Positions 31,814 to 39,595 of a stretch of DNA of 57,629 nt are shown here, one piece after another. Source of the stretch: an uncultured Clostridia bacterium. GTDB taxonomy: Bacteria; Bacillota; Clostridia; Christensenellales; Borkfalkiaceae. The DNA lies in assembly GCA_947631005.1 (NCBI GenBank), contig CANRJR010000013.1:1-57629 (forward strand). Direction: 5' to 3'. The translations under genes were made by a program, and so were the position numbers. The notes under the pieces are model-generated. The model did no database searches, was not told the DNA's origin, and saw only the letters and a list, made by a program, of their open reading frames with translations. The number at the start of each line of letters is the position of its first letter. Position 1 is the first letter of the stretch.

Positions 31814-32685
31814 AGTCTTTTCTCAAAAAATTCTACTACCGTGTTCCACTTGACGTCGCGGTCCGCCGTCTCGTTCAAAAATTCGTGGCGGCTGTTCGCA
31901 AAGAGCACGAGCTGTACGTCTTTCACGCCCGCCTTGCGATAGAAGTCGGCGAGTTTTTTCATGCCCTTTCCCATATCGCCGACGGGGTCGTTCTCGCCCG
32001 CGGCGAGCAGAAGCGGGAGATCGCGGTTGAGCCCGCGCGCGTACGCTTTGGTGTACAGCCGTTTGAGTCCGCGGAAGAAGTCGCGGTAAAAGCGGTTGGA
32101 ACAGGTGAAGCCGCAGAAAGGGTCGGCGTCGTAGGCGGCGTTGTTCGCGCTGTCGGCGGAGAGCCACTGACCGTCCTCAAACTGTTTGGAATACGCGCCG
32201 AACGAGAGCTTTTCGATGAGCCGCGCGGGCTTCTTCGCCCTGCCGAGCGACGCGACGACCGACCCGAGGTACACCTCGAAATCCTTCTTTTTGTTGCTTC
32301 CCGCGATGACCGCGCCGTCGATGAGGTCGCCGTATTTTCCGATGTAGCTCTGGGTGAGGAACGAGCCGTACGAGAACCCGAACAAAAAGTATTTCGCAGA
32401 CGGGAACTTTTCCCGATAGCGTTTGGTGATTTCCGCTTCGTCGCGCACCGTGTCGGCGAACATGTCGCCGTCGGCATAGCCGAGCGTATCGGGATCGGTG
32501 TTGCCGTGCCCTCGGTGGTCGTCCGCGACGACAAAATAGCCGTGGCTGTTCAAAAACCGCGCGTACGCGTCGTAGCGGGTCGCGTGCTCGGTCATTCCGT
32601 GGACGATTTGGACGACGGCTTTCGGCTCATCCACCGCCCATTCGTAGATCTCGATCTCCTTTCCGTCAAAACTCTTGAATTTCAT
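31807..32685 (-). CDS. Alpha/beta hydrolase (monoacylglycerol-lipase-like)
   Basis: 292-aa cytosolic serine hydrolase of the lysophospholipase/monoacylglycerol lipase type. VQIVHGMTEHATRYDAY carries the oxyanion HGM, DDHRGHG is the next conserved block, and FGFSYGSFLTQSY provides the nucleophile Ser in G-x-S-x-G form (GFSYG). The catalytic Asp is likely in AAGENDPVGD and the His in NSRHEFLNE near the C terminus. GGGAGG precedes the ATG at 32685. Its TGA stop lies inside a repeat hairpin (31776-31813), so the repeat forms its 3' untranslated region. Confidence 0.92.
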   Translation of the reverse strand: MKFKSFDGKEIEIYEWAVDEPKAVVQIVHGMTEHATRYDAYARFLNSHGYFVVADDHRGHGNTDPDTLGYADGDMFADTVRDEAEITKRYREKFPSAKYFLFGFSYGSFLTQSYIGKYGDLIDGAVIAGSNKKKDFEVYLGSVVASLGRAKKPARLIEKLSFGAYSKQFEDGQWLSADSANNAAYDADPFCGFTCSNRFYRDFFRGLKRLYTKAYARGLNRDLPLLLAAGENDPVGDMGKGMKKLADFYRKAGVKDVQLVLFANSRHEFLNETADRDVKWNTVVEFFEKRLH

Positions 32686-32711
32686 CTCTTACCTCCCATG
32701 GTCTCCGCTTC

Positions 32712-32740
32712 ATTGTATCACACCGCGGCGGGATTTTCAA
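32712..32740 (-). promoter_or_regulatory. Sigma-A promoter for the hydrolase
   Basis: Minus strand TTGAAA, 17-bp spacer, TACAAT; TSS about 20 nt upstream of the start codon. Confidence 0.7.
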
Positions 32741-32758
32741 GCCCCGCGCCGAACTTCC

Positions 32759-32779
32759 TCCCACTTCGTGGGATTTTTT
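32759..32779 (+). terminator. Orphan terminator-like hairpin
   Basis: TCCCAC-TTC-GTGGGA-TTTTTT on the plus strand, with no plus-strand gene ending nearby. It lies between the divergent hydrolase and NlpC/P60 genes. Confidence 0.6.
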
Positions 32780-32933
32780 GCGCGGGTCAGATGCGAATAT
32801 GATAGCGGATTGCGGAAATTTTTGCAAACGTTTCCGCTCCTTCCCCGCATTCCCAAAAACTCACCTGCATACAATCCTTGCGCTTTACACCCGCCCCGTG
32901 TTAAGATAAGGTACTTCCCGAAAGGAGGTTTCT

Positions 32934-33797
32934 ATGAAACGTTTTTCCGTCGTGGCGGCGATCGCGCTCTTACTCTTCCCCGCCGCCGCTTGTCTGCCCC
33001 CGCTCGCTTTCCCCGCGACCGACCCCGCCGACCGTGCCGTCGAGGACGAGATGACCGACCCCGCCGACCGTACCGTCGAGGATGAGGAGACCGACCCCGC
33101 CGACCGTGCCGTCGAGGATGAGGAGACCGACCCCGCCGACCGTGCCGTCGAAGCGCGGACATATATCCGCGTGCTTGCGGGCGGGCTCAACATCCGAAGC
33201 GGCGCGGGCACGGGATACGCCGTGCTCGGCTGCGCGGAAAGCGGCACGCTGCTCGGGTTGTCCGCGCAGGAGGGAGGCTGGTGGGAGACCCGCTACCGCG
33301 GGCGCAAGGCGTACGTCAGCGCGGACGCGCGTTACACCCAAACGGTGGAACTCGCGGCGGGCGATACTGCGATCGAGCGGGTCATCGCGCGCGGGATAGA
33401 CGTGCTCGGCACGCCCTATGTGTACGGCGCAACGCGTCTGCACGACGGCAAGGGCGGGCTCTTGAAAGGCTTCTCTTCGGACGCCTTCGACTGTTCGTCG
33501 CTCATGCAATATATGCTTTACGGCGAGGGGATCATGCTCGGCATGACGACCCGCGCGCAGGTCGTACAGGGCTACCATGTCCGGAAGGAAGAGCTAAAAC
33601 GCGGTGATCTGCTCTTCTTTACCAACGCTGCGCGAAAGAACAAGACGGGCTTGGAACGGGTGGGGCATGTCGCGATGTACCTCGGCGACAACTACATTTT
33701 GCACACCGCTTCCGACTACGCAAAGATTGAACAGATCTCCCAAACGCGTTGGGGTTATTTTCTCGAAGCCCGCCGATTTTTTCCTATAACACAATAG
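32934..33797 (+). CDS. Secreted SH3-NlpC/P60 cell-wall peptidase with acidic repeats
   Basis: 287-aa secreted protein. An N-terminal signal peptide (LLLFPAAACLPP; the Cys is not in a good lipobox) is followed by four 12-residue units of the type DPADRAVEDEET (about residues 28-73). An SH3b domain (about 78-135, LAGGLNIRSGAGTGY) and an NlpC/P60 domain follow, with catalytic Cys in FDCSSLM (about residue 185) and His in GHVAMYLGDNYI. Such enzymes cut gamma-D-glutamyl-diamino acid bonds in peptidoglycan. AAAGGAGG precedes the ATG. The stop is followed by a module D repeat hairpin. Confidence 0.92.
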   Translation: MKRFSVVAAIALLLFPAAACLPPLAFPATDPADRAVEDEMTDPADRTVEDEETDPADRAVEDEETDPADRAVEARTYIRVLAGGLNIRSGAGTGYAVLGCAESGTLLGLSAQEGGWWETRYRGRKAYVSADARYTQTVELAAGDTAIERVIARGIDVLGTPYVYGATRLHDGKGGLLKGFSSDAFDCSSLMQYMLYGEGIMLGMTTRAQVVQGYHVRKEELKRGDLLFFTNAARKNKTGLERVGHVAMYLGDNYILHTASDYAKIEQISQTRWGYFLEARRFFPITQ

Positions 33798-33810
33798 TTC
33801 ACAAAGAAGT

Positions 33811-34217
33811 TCACAAATTTTGTTTTGTGCTTCGCCAAAACAAAATTTCGTGAGGGAAACCGTCTCTCGCTTTAATTTGAGCCCGTCCTCAAAGTTGGTA
33901 TCTCGGACAATAAGCGCGAGGTTTCGCGCAAATTGTGTCGCGCAGCGGAAAAGTGTGATTTTCCTCGCGCCGTGATTTGGGAAGCATAAGGGTGTTTCCA
34001 ATTTGTCATGTTGCCCCGCCCGCGGCTTCTATTGTAGACCAAGGGCGGCACGAGGAGCGAAGCGACGAAGTAGCGGAGGCGTAGCCGAAGTCGAAACATC
34101 TCCCGCAGTTTTATTTTCCCTTTGTATTACGCAGTGAGCGCGCGGAAAAATCCCCTTGGTCATTGGTTGTGCTTGAAATAAAAATGCGGGAGATTCTTCG
34201 CTTCGCTCTGAATGACA
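33811..34217. repeat. Intergenic repeat block 4
   Basis: Module D hairpin (33811-33853) begins 13 nt after the NlpC/P60 stop. It is followed by a GGGAAACC segment, a GCGCGAGG/TCGCGC unit, module C from about 34004 (TGTCATGTTGCCCCGCCCGC) and a module A-like end (34104-34217) finishing GAATGACA. The first ~45 nt are nearly identical to 18278-18325. No gene is seen between 33798 and 34436. Confidence 0.8.
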
Positions 34218-34334
34218 ATTTAGAATGACTGTTCGTTTCTAATATGCCATTCCTTATTCCATCGCGAAAAGGGAGAAGTATTTTTTGGGGTGACGAGGGG
34301 AGAACGAGAAAAACGTAGGCGTGAAGCGAATCGG

Positions 34335-34380
34335 AAAAAATCGCAAAATCCTCTCGCCGCTCGAGAGGATTTTGCGATTT
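34335..34380 (-). terminator. Long perfect hairpin terminator after the 1190-aa gene
   Basis: A 19-bp perfect stem (34338-34356 with 34362-34380) around CCGCT; on the minus strand it is followed by T's. It lies 57 nt after the stop of the large minus-strand gene. Confidence 0.88.
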
Positions 34381-34436
34381 CGGGTTTTCGTGATATTGTA
34401 GGTCGAAAAGGAAAAGCGCGGGGTCGATGGGGTAAG

Positions 34437-37400
34437 TTAAGCGTAATGCTGTTGCAACAGGTAAACGAGGAGGTTGACGTGTTGTGCGCGCGTTTGGTCG
34501 GGAAGCAGGATGCGGATCGTCATGTCCCGTAAGACGGAGATGAGGTCGACGAGGATCTTGCTTTTGGAGACGGACACTTTGTTTTGCGCCCCCGCTTCGA
34601 TGACGCGGAGATAGTCGGCGCACAAATACTGTTTTTCTCCGTCGGGGAGGAAAGGATGCAATTCGTTGAAGCGTGCGGCGAGTGCTTCCACGGATTCGTC
34701 GGGATAGAGCGTGCGCGCGCCGTCCGCGGCGGGTTGCGAAGAACGGACGATCCCATAGATTTGGTTGGCATATTCGTAGAGAAAGTCGTTTACGTTGTGC
34801 TGCAAATGTTCCGCAAGGTCGGCGAGCTTGCGCATATTGATCTCGATCAGGCGGGTTTCGATGGCGCGAACGGCGTCTTCGCTGTAATTGACGCCCTTTG
34901 CCGCGTCGACAACCGTCGCATGGTTGCGGTAAAAGGTACGAAAAAATTGCAACGCATACGGGGAGTATATCGGATGGTAGTCCAAATTCTTTGCGAGATA
35001 GGCGATCATCGTACGCTTTTCTGCCCCGTCGAGGTGATCTACGCTTCGCAGAAGCAAAACACGGCCGTTGAGATAGTTCGTTCCCAGAAGCCGAACTTGA
35101 AGCCCTGGCGCGTATTTGAGCATCTGTTCGTCTTTTTTTACGAGTTGGTCGAAAATCAAATAGCAGATCCCGTTTTCATAGGAGGAGAGCTTGTCGATGA
35201 ACGCTTCCCGCTCTTCGGGTGCGAGCGCGGGAGGGTCGGGAGAGAGGACAAAGCGGACGAAGTCTTTCGCCTCGTCGTCGTATGCTTCGAGTGCGGGAAG
35301 CTCTGTGAGGTATCCGCAGTACCGCGCCGCTTCTTCGAGCGTGAAGTTGTCCTTAAAATTGAATGCGAGTTGCAGGAGAGCGGAGATATCCTGTTTCTCA
35401 TATTTCTGCGATTTCAACCAAAGGGTATGCGGATAGGTTTTCATATAGCCGATGAGGGATTTTTTGTTGGAATCCGAGACGGAGCGGTTGAACAACAAAA
35501 CACAGCACTTGAAGAAGAGGCGGATATCGCCCGCCGTTTCGATACCTGCGGTAAAGTCGGTAAAGGCGGGGTCGATCTCGGGGGAGTACAGAACGGCGGA
35601 GTGCACGAGATCGTCGATCAGACGATAGCTCTTTGCGAGGAACGATCCGTTGAACGAGTAGCCCTTTTCTTCGCTTTTTTCTTGTTTTCGGGCGCATGCC
35701 AGGGAGATATCGCGCAGAAGATCGAACAGTTCGCAGGAGAGCAAGCCGCAACTCAACAGATTTTCCGACGACGGCGTTTCGGAGAGCGCGCATTGCAAAA
35801 TGACGCCGCAGTTTTCAACGTCGAAGATGGTGCGGATCTCCCGATAGAGCGATTTGACCGCGTTCGGGAAGGCGAGCATTTTCTGTTTGAGGGAAAAGAG
35901 TTCCTTGAGCGTGGCTGCAAGCGATGCTTTCGTATCGTCGTTTTTTAGTGTCCGCAATGCGTCCGCGGCACTTGTCTCTTGTGTTTGAGATGCGTTCGCG
36001 GCGTCGGTTGTTTGTGTTTCCGATGCGGGGAGGTCGTGGGTAGGCTCGTCTTCCGTCCGAAAGAGGGCGTATGAAGCGTTTTGCGAGGAGATCGCCGCTT
36101 CGGCGACGGCGTACATCGTGCGATAGAAGGCACGCATTTGTCCGTCCGCGCCGTTGATTTGGAGCAGACGGTAATAGCGTTCGGCGTCCTTTGCCGCAAA
36201 CAGCTCGTACGAAAGATAGGGAGGTTGGGTCTCGCCTTCCAGCCCGAGCACCTCCGCCCTTTGTTGAAGATAGACGTAGAACATTTCGCGGCAGGGATCG
36301 GAGATCGACCCGTTGAAGCCGTCGGCGTCGCCATCCTCCCGCGGAATGACGAGCGTATTGAGCAGATAAGCCCGCAAAACCGTGTCCGAGAAATAAAATT
36401 CCCGATATTGCGCTTGGAGCGCGGTCGTTTCGGTCTTGCGGAAGAGCTCGGAAAGGAAGTTCAAAAGGGCGCGGTTTTGGAGGAAAAATCCCGCGCGGCT
36501 GTTCAAAACGAGCACATTGCTGAGGAAAGCGGTGAAAAAGTCCGCAAAATACCGTTGCGGTTCGCAGTGACGGTTGTTCCATGCGATGAGATTGTCCGTC
36601 AAAGAGTTGACCTCGAAGGCGGCGCGGAAGTAGTATTCGTTGCGGCTTGCGATATCGTATTTGTTGAGATATTCAAAGAAGCATTGCAGGGCGAGCGACA
36701 TGGGGAGCAGATCGAGACGGGACGACCCCTCGGTCACCCCCGCAAGCAGAAGATCTTCATAATCGGAAATGAGGGAGAGCTCGAACTTGCGGCGGCGCAC
36801 GATCGTATCGGCGGCGGCGCGCACGGCGAGCCTGTTTTGTTCGGAACCGTCGCCGAAGAATTGCTTCGCGAGCGTGCCGAAAAATTCATTGCCGACCGTC
36901 GATTTTACGGAAAAGGCGTCCGTATCCTGCGGGAACGCGTAAAAACACAGGCGATGAAAGCGCGCGAGGAAGGAGACCAAAAAGGCGGCGTTATCCTTGC
37001 TACGGAGCTCTTCGGGCGATTTCGAGAGGGCGTCGACGATGCGCGCGAGCAACTCTTCATAGTCGTCCTGCGTAAATTTCCGCGCCTCACCGAGCGCGAA
37101 TTGGTAGAGGTAGTCTCTGCCGTAGGCGAGGCAGTTGTGGATGATGATCTTGTCGAGCCCGAGCCGTTCCGCGAGCAAGATCTTCTCCTCGCGGGTGATC
37201 GGGACGAGATAGTAGCCTGTCACGTCGCATCTGTTTTCGGCGTTCAGAACCGCGCCCGTTTTATCGCGTTGGAAGAGATTTTCGTAGAACGAAGAGGCGT
37301 GCACGGTCCGCGGGCATTCGCCCACGGGGCGCAGGAGGATACAAGTCAAATGCCGTTTGGGCGGCAAGGATTTCACGTATTCGCGGAACGCTTCGAAACA

Positions 37401-38009
37401 GCGGTCGACGCCCGCGACGGGGACATGTACAAGATATACGACGTTTTTCGCGCCGTAGCGGAAGTTGTTCGTCCCTCTCGCTTGCCTGTGCGGAAAATGC
37501 CGCGCGGCAACGCGGATGAGCTGGACGAGGAGCGCGATGAGGAAGAGCCCGAACAAGCCCGTGAGGACGCACATCACGATCATCAGAATGAGGTTTTCCC
37601 GCAACTCTTTGACCGAGACGGTGATGCTCAACGTAAGCACGGTGAGGAGAAAATCGACGATGAGCCCCAGCCAATATTTCCAATCGACGGGTTGTTGCGC
37701 CTTGTCTTTCCCGTCGGCGGGGTTATCCTTGCGCAACGTTTTGACCGTTTGGTCGTCGAAGTTCGAGAACGTTACGCGGCACGAAGCCTCGGCTTGCCGT
37801 TTTGCCCGCTTTACGGCGTACGCCTCATCGTTCGCCGCATGGTAGATCCACGTGACGCCCACTGCCGCCCGACGCTCGCCCTTGCAGGCGGCGCGTTCGG
37901 AGTCTGCCGCTTCCCGAAAGATATCGGCAAGGGCTTTGTCTCTGTTGGAAGAGGAGCGCAAATTTTGCGCCGTCTCCGCGGGTAAGATCTTTTCGCTTTC
38001 GTTTTCCAT
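34437..38009 (-). CDS. Giant two-helix membrane protein, unknown
   Basis: 1190-aa protein with no domain I recognise. The first ~105 residues are polar, two adjacent membrane helices follow (about 112-165, LGLIVDFLLTVLTLSITVSV and LMIVMCVLTGLFGLFLIALL), and roughly 1000 mainly alpha-helical residues remain. With two helices both ends lie on the same side, probably the cytosol. A Thr/Ala/Gln-rich linker occurs near residue 680. No P-loop or nuclease motif is seen. The start at 38009 is supported by GAGAGG; the longer frame from 38024 overlaps that site. It is divergent from the AAA-ATPase operon, so it may belong to the same system. Confidence 0.8.
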   Translation of the reverse strand: MENESEKILPAETAQNLRSSSNRDKALADIFREAADSERAACKGERRAAVGVTWIYHAANDEAYAVKRAKRQAEASCRVTFSNFDDQTVKTLRKDNPADGKDKAQQPVDWKYWLGLIVDFLLTVLTLSITVSVKELRENLILMIVMCVLTGLFGLFLIALLVQLIRVAARHFPHRQARGTNNFRYGAKNVVYLVHVPVAGVDRCFEAFREYVKSLPPKRHLTCILLRPVGECPRTVHASSFYENLFQRDKTGAVLNAENRCDVTGYYLVPITREEKILLAERLGLDKIIIHNCLAYGRDYLYQFALGEARKFTQDDYEELLARIVDALSKSPEELRSKDNAAFLVSFLARFHRLCFYAFPQDTDAFSVKSTVGNEFFGTLAKQFFGDGSEQNRLAVRAAADTIVRRRKFELSLISDYEDLLLAGVTEGSSRLDLLPMSLALQCFFEYLNKYDIASRNEYYFRAAFEVNSLTDNLIAWNNRHCEPQRYFADFFTAFLSNVLVLNSRAGFFLQNRALLNFLSELFRKTETTALQAQYREFYFSDTVLRAYLLNTLVIPREDGDADGFNGSISDPCREMFYVYLQQRAEVLGLEGETQPPYLSYELFAAKDAERYYRLLQINGADGQMRAFYRTMYAVAEAAISSQNASYALFRTEDEPTHDLPASETQTTDAANASQTQETSAADALRTLKNDDTKASLAATLKELFSLKQKMLAFPNAVKSLYREIRTIFDVENCGVILQCALSETPSSENLLSCGLLSCELFDLLRDISLACARKQEKSEEKGYSFNGSFLAKSYRLIDDLVHSAVLYSPEIDPAFTDFTAGIETAGDIRLFFKCCVLLFNRSVSDSNKKSLIGYMKTYPHTLWLKSQKYEKQDISALLQLAFNFKDNFTLEEAARYCGYLTELPALEAYDDEAKDFVRFVLSPDPPALAPEEREAFIDKLSSYENGICYLIFDQLVKKDEQMLKYAPGLQVRLLGTNYLNGRVLLLRSVDHLDGAEKRTMIAYLAKNLDYHPIYSPYALQFFRTFYRNHATVVDAAKGVNYSEDAVRAIETRLIEINMRKLADLAEHLQHNVNDFLYEYANQIYGIVRSSQPAADGARTLYPDESVEALAARFNELHPFLPDGEKQYLCADYLRVIEAGAQNKVSVSKSKILVDLISVLRDMTIRILLPDQTRAQHVNLLVYLLQQHYA

Positions 38010-38069
38010 ATGCGATCCTCTCAAAGCGTCGTCGCGCCATGTAGTTTTATCGAAAGAATGGATAGAAAC

Positions 38070-38098
38070 AGTATATCAGTTTTTTGCGGGCGGCGCAA
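38070..38098 (-). promoter_or_regulatory. Sigma-A promoter for the 1190-aa gene
   Basis: Minus strand TTGCGC, 17-bp spacer, TATACT with TGA before the -10; leader about 55 nt. The 38010-38340 gap also holds A+T-rich sequence (38240-38300) and the divergent promoter at 38304; no other gene is seen. Confidence 0.6.
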
Positions 38099-38303
38099 GA
38101 GATTTTCGCAAAAAATACGCCGCGCACGGCAACGCCGCATGCCCGCGCGGCAGGGGAGCGCGCCGTGCCGAATGTTTCCGAGAAAGGAAATTGATCCCGC
38201 GAGAAGCCGACTGCGTGGATCACCGTGAAGCACAACCGCCCGTATAAAACAATAAAAAGTTATTTATTTCATGATATAAAGTATATCCTACTATGCAAAA
38301 AAG

Positions 38304-38333
38304 TTGACATGGGGTCGGGCGGCGTGGTAGAAT
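38304..38333 (+). promoter_or_regulatory. Promoter of the AAA/repeat-protein operon, predicted leaderless
   Basis: TTGACA, 18-bp spacer, TAGAAT, then seven bases and the ATG at 38341. The predicted transcript start is at or within a base of the start codon. Confidence 0.6.
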
Positions 38334-38340
38334 AAACCGT

Positions 38341-39039
38341 ATGGAATTTTGGATTGCTTGGTTTGCGATAGGACTTGTGTTGGTCGGCGTATCGGTCTTT
38401 TGGTTGTTGCCCGCGCTCATGCTCAAAACGTGCGGCGCGGCGTATCCCGTGCGCGACAGGGTGGTCGCGAAAACGGACGGGGAACACGGCGAAGAGCTGT
38501 TGTGCGAGCCCGCCGCTTCGGTGCACCCCTATATCGCGTCCTACCGCATCGCCCGCGACGGAAAGGGCGCATATTTTCAGGGAGACAAGGCGTGCAAACG
38601 CGCCTATTTTTGCTATGATGTTTTCGCCTATGCGGCTTCGGGAGAGCTTCTCGACGTGCTTCGCGTCAAGGAAAAATTCAACGGCGGCGACAAGACCTGT
38701 CCCGTGCGCCTTCCGAAGAAAACCGACTTTGTGGCGGTGCGGGCGGTGTGCGTGGACGACGAGCCTCTGCCCGCCGAGCGTCGGGCGTTCGGGAAGCGGC
38801 TCGCTCTTTGGCTCGGGATATTGAGCGCGGCGGCAGCCGCGACCGTCGCGCTGTTCCTCTGGGTGACGGCGACGTTCGTCCTGCGCTGTTTAGACGATTT
38901 CACGGGGCGGCTCACCCTGCCCGACGGGGTATGGGCGGCTTCGCTCGTCGGGGCGGCTCTTTTGGCGGCGATGCTCACCTGCGGCTGCGCGCTCTTCCAA
39001 TTCTTCCGCATGCGGAGGAGGGAGGACGGCGATGGTTGA
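38341..39039 (+). CDS. Membrane protein 1 of the AAA/repeat operon, unknown
   Basis: 232-aa protein: an N-terminal membrane helix (about residues 4-28), a soluble domain of about 120 residues likely rich in beta strands (YIASYRIARDGKGAYFQGD), then two helices (about 160-183 and 198-222) and a basic tail. No ribosome binding site is present; a promoter ends 7 nt upstream. First gene of the operon; its end overlaps the next start by 8 nt. The soluble domain shows a loose resemblance to the one in the next protein. No function known. Confidence 0.7.
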   Translation: MEFWIAWFAIGLVLVGVSVFWLLPALMLKTCGAAYPVRDRVVAKTDGEHGEELLCEPAASVHPYIASYRIARDGKGAYFQGDKACKRAYFCYDVFAYAASGELLDVLRVKEKFNGGDKTCPVRLPKKTDFVAVRAVCVDDEPLPAERRAFGKRLALWLGILSAAAAATVALFLWVTATFVLRCLDDFTGRLTLPDGVWAASLVGAALLAAMLTCGCALFQFFRMRRREDGDG

Positions 39040-39595
39040 GAGCGTAAAAGAACTTTCCTACCGCGGAGGATTGCCCGTGTATCTCTCGCGGTATGTCATC
39101 TTCGGCGGGGAGGAACGCCGCGCCGCGCTTCGCTTTTTCAATGCGGGGGAGGCGGCGGCGACGGGAGTACGATACCGTCTCGACGAATTGGACGAAAACG
39201 GGAACATTCTCCGCTCGCGCGTGTATGCGCAGGACGGGCTGTCCGCCGAACGGGGCTGCGAATTCGGTGTGTTCGACGCGGCGATCGGCAAGGACTGCGT
39301 CGCGCTGGACGCGACGGTCGAGGCGGTGTATTCGGGCGAGTATGAATACGTCGCGGGAAGCGGCGGGGTCTCCCTCCGCTACGGCGGCGGGGAAGTTTCG
39401 CGGGAGACGGAGACGACCTTTTTGCGAGACCCCAAGCATTCCGTCTCGCGGCGGAAAAAGAAATATATTCTCTTCGCGATCGGGCTGACGCTGGGCTTTG
39501 CCCTGCTGTTTGCGGGGATCGCATGGCGGCTCGGCTACTTCAAGCGAAGTTCGGGCGCGGCAACGTTACAAAATACGGCGGCGGAGACGTTATGA
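39032..39595 (+). CDS. Membrane protein 2 of the AAA/repeat operon, unknown
   Basis: 187-aa protein: a soluble N-terminal domain of about 145 residues (LSRYVIFGGEERRAALRFF, later VALDATVEAVYSGEY) and a single C-terminal membrane helix (about 150-172, ILFAIGLTLGFALLFAGIAW) after a KKK stretch. This is a tail-anchored layout with the domain in the cytosol. The beta-rich pattern may be related to that of the upstream protein. It overlaps both neighbours (8 nt and 4 nt), so it is tightly co-translated. No function known. Confidence 0.7.
   Translation: MVESVKELSYRGGLPVYLSRYVIFGGEERRAALRFFNAGEAAATGVRYRLDELDENGNILRSRVYAQDGLSAERGCEFGVFDAAIGKDCVALDATVEAVYSGEYEYVAGSGGVSLRYGGGEVSRETETTFLRDPKHSVSRRKKKYILFAIGLTLGFALLFAGIAWRLGYFKRSSGAATLQNTAAETL

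Noticed and set aside
32934..32999. Lipobox in the NlpC/P60 protein
   Set aside because: The residue three before the Cys (PAAAC) is Ala and not the usual Leu/Val; an ordinary signal peptide fits equally well.
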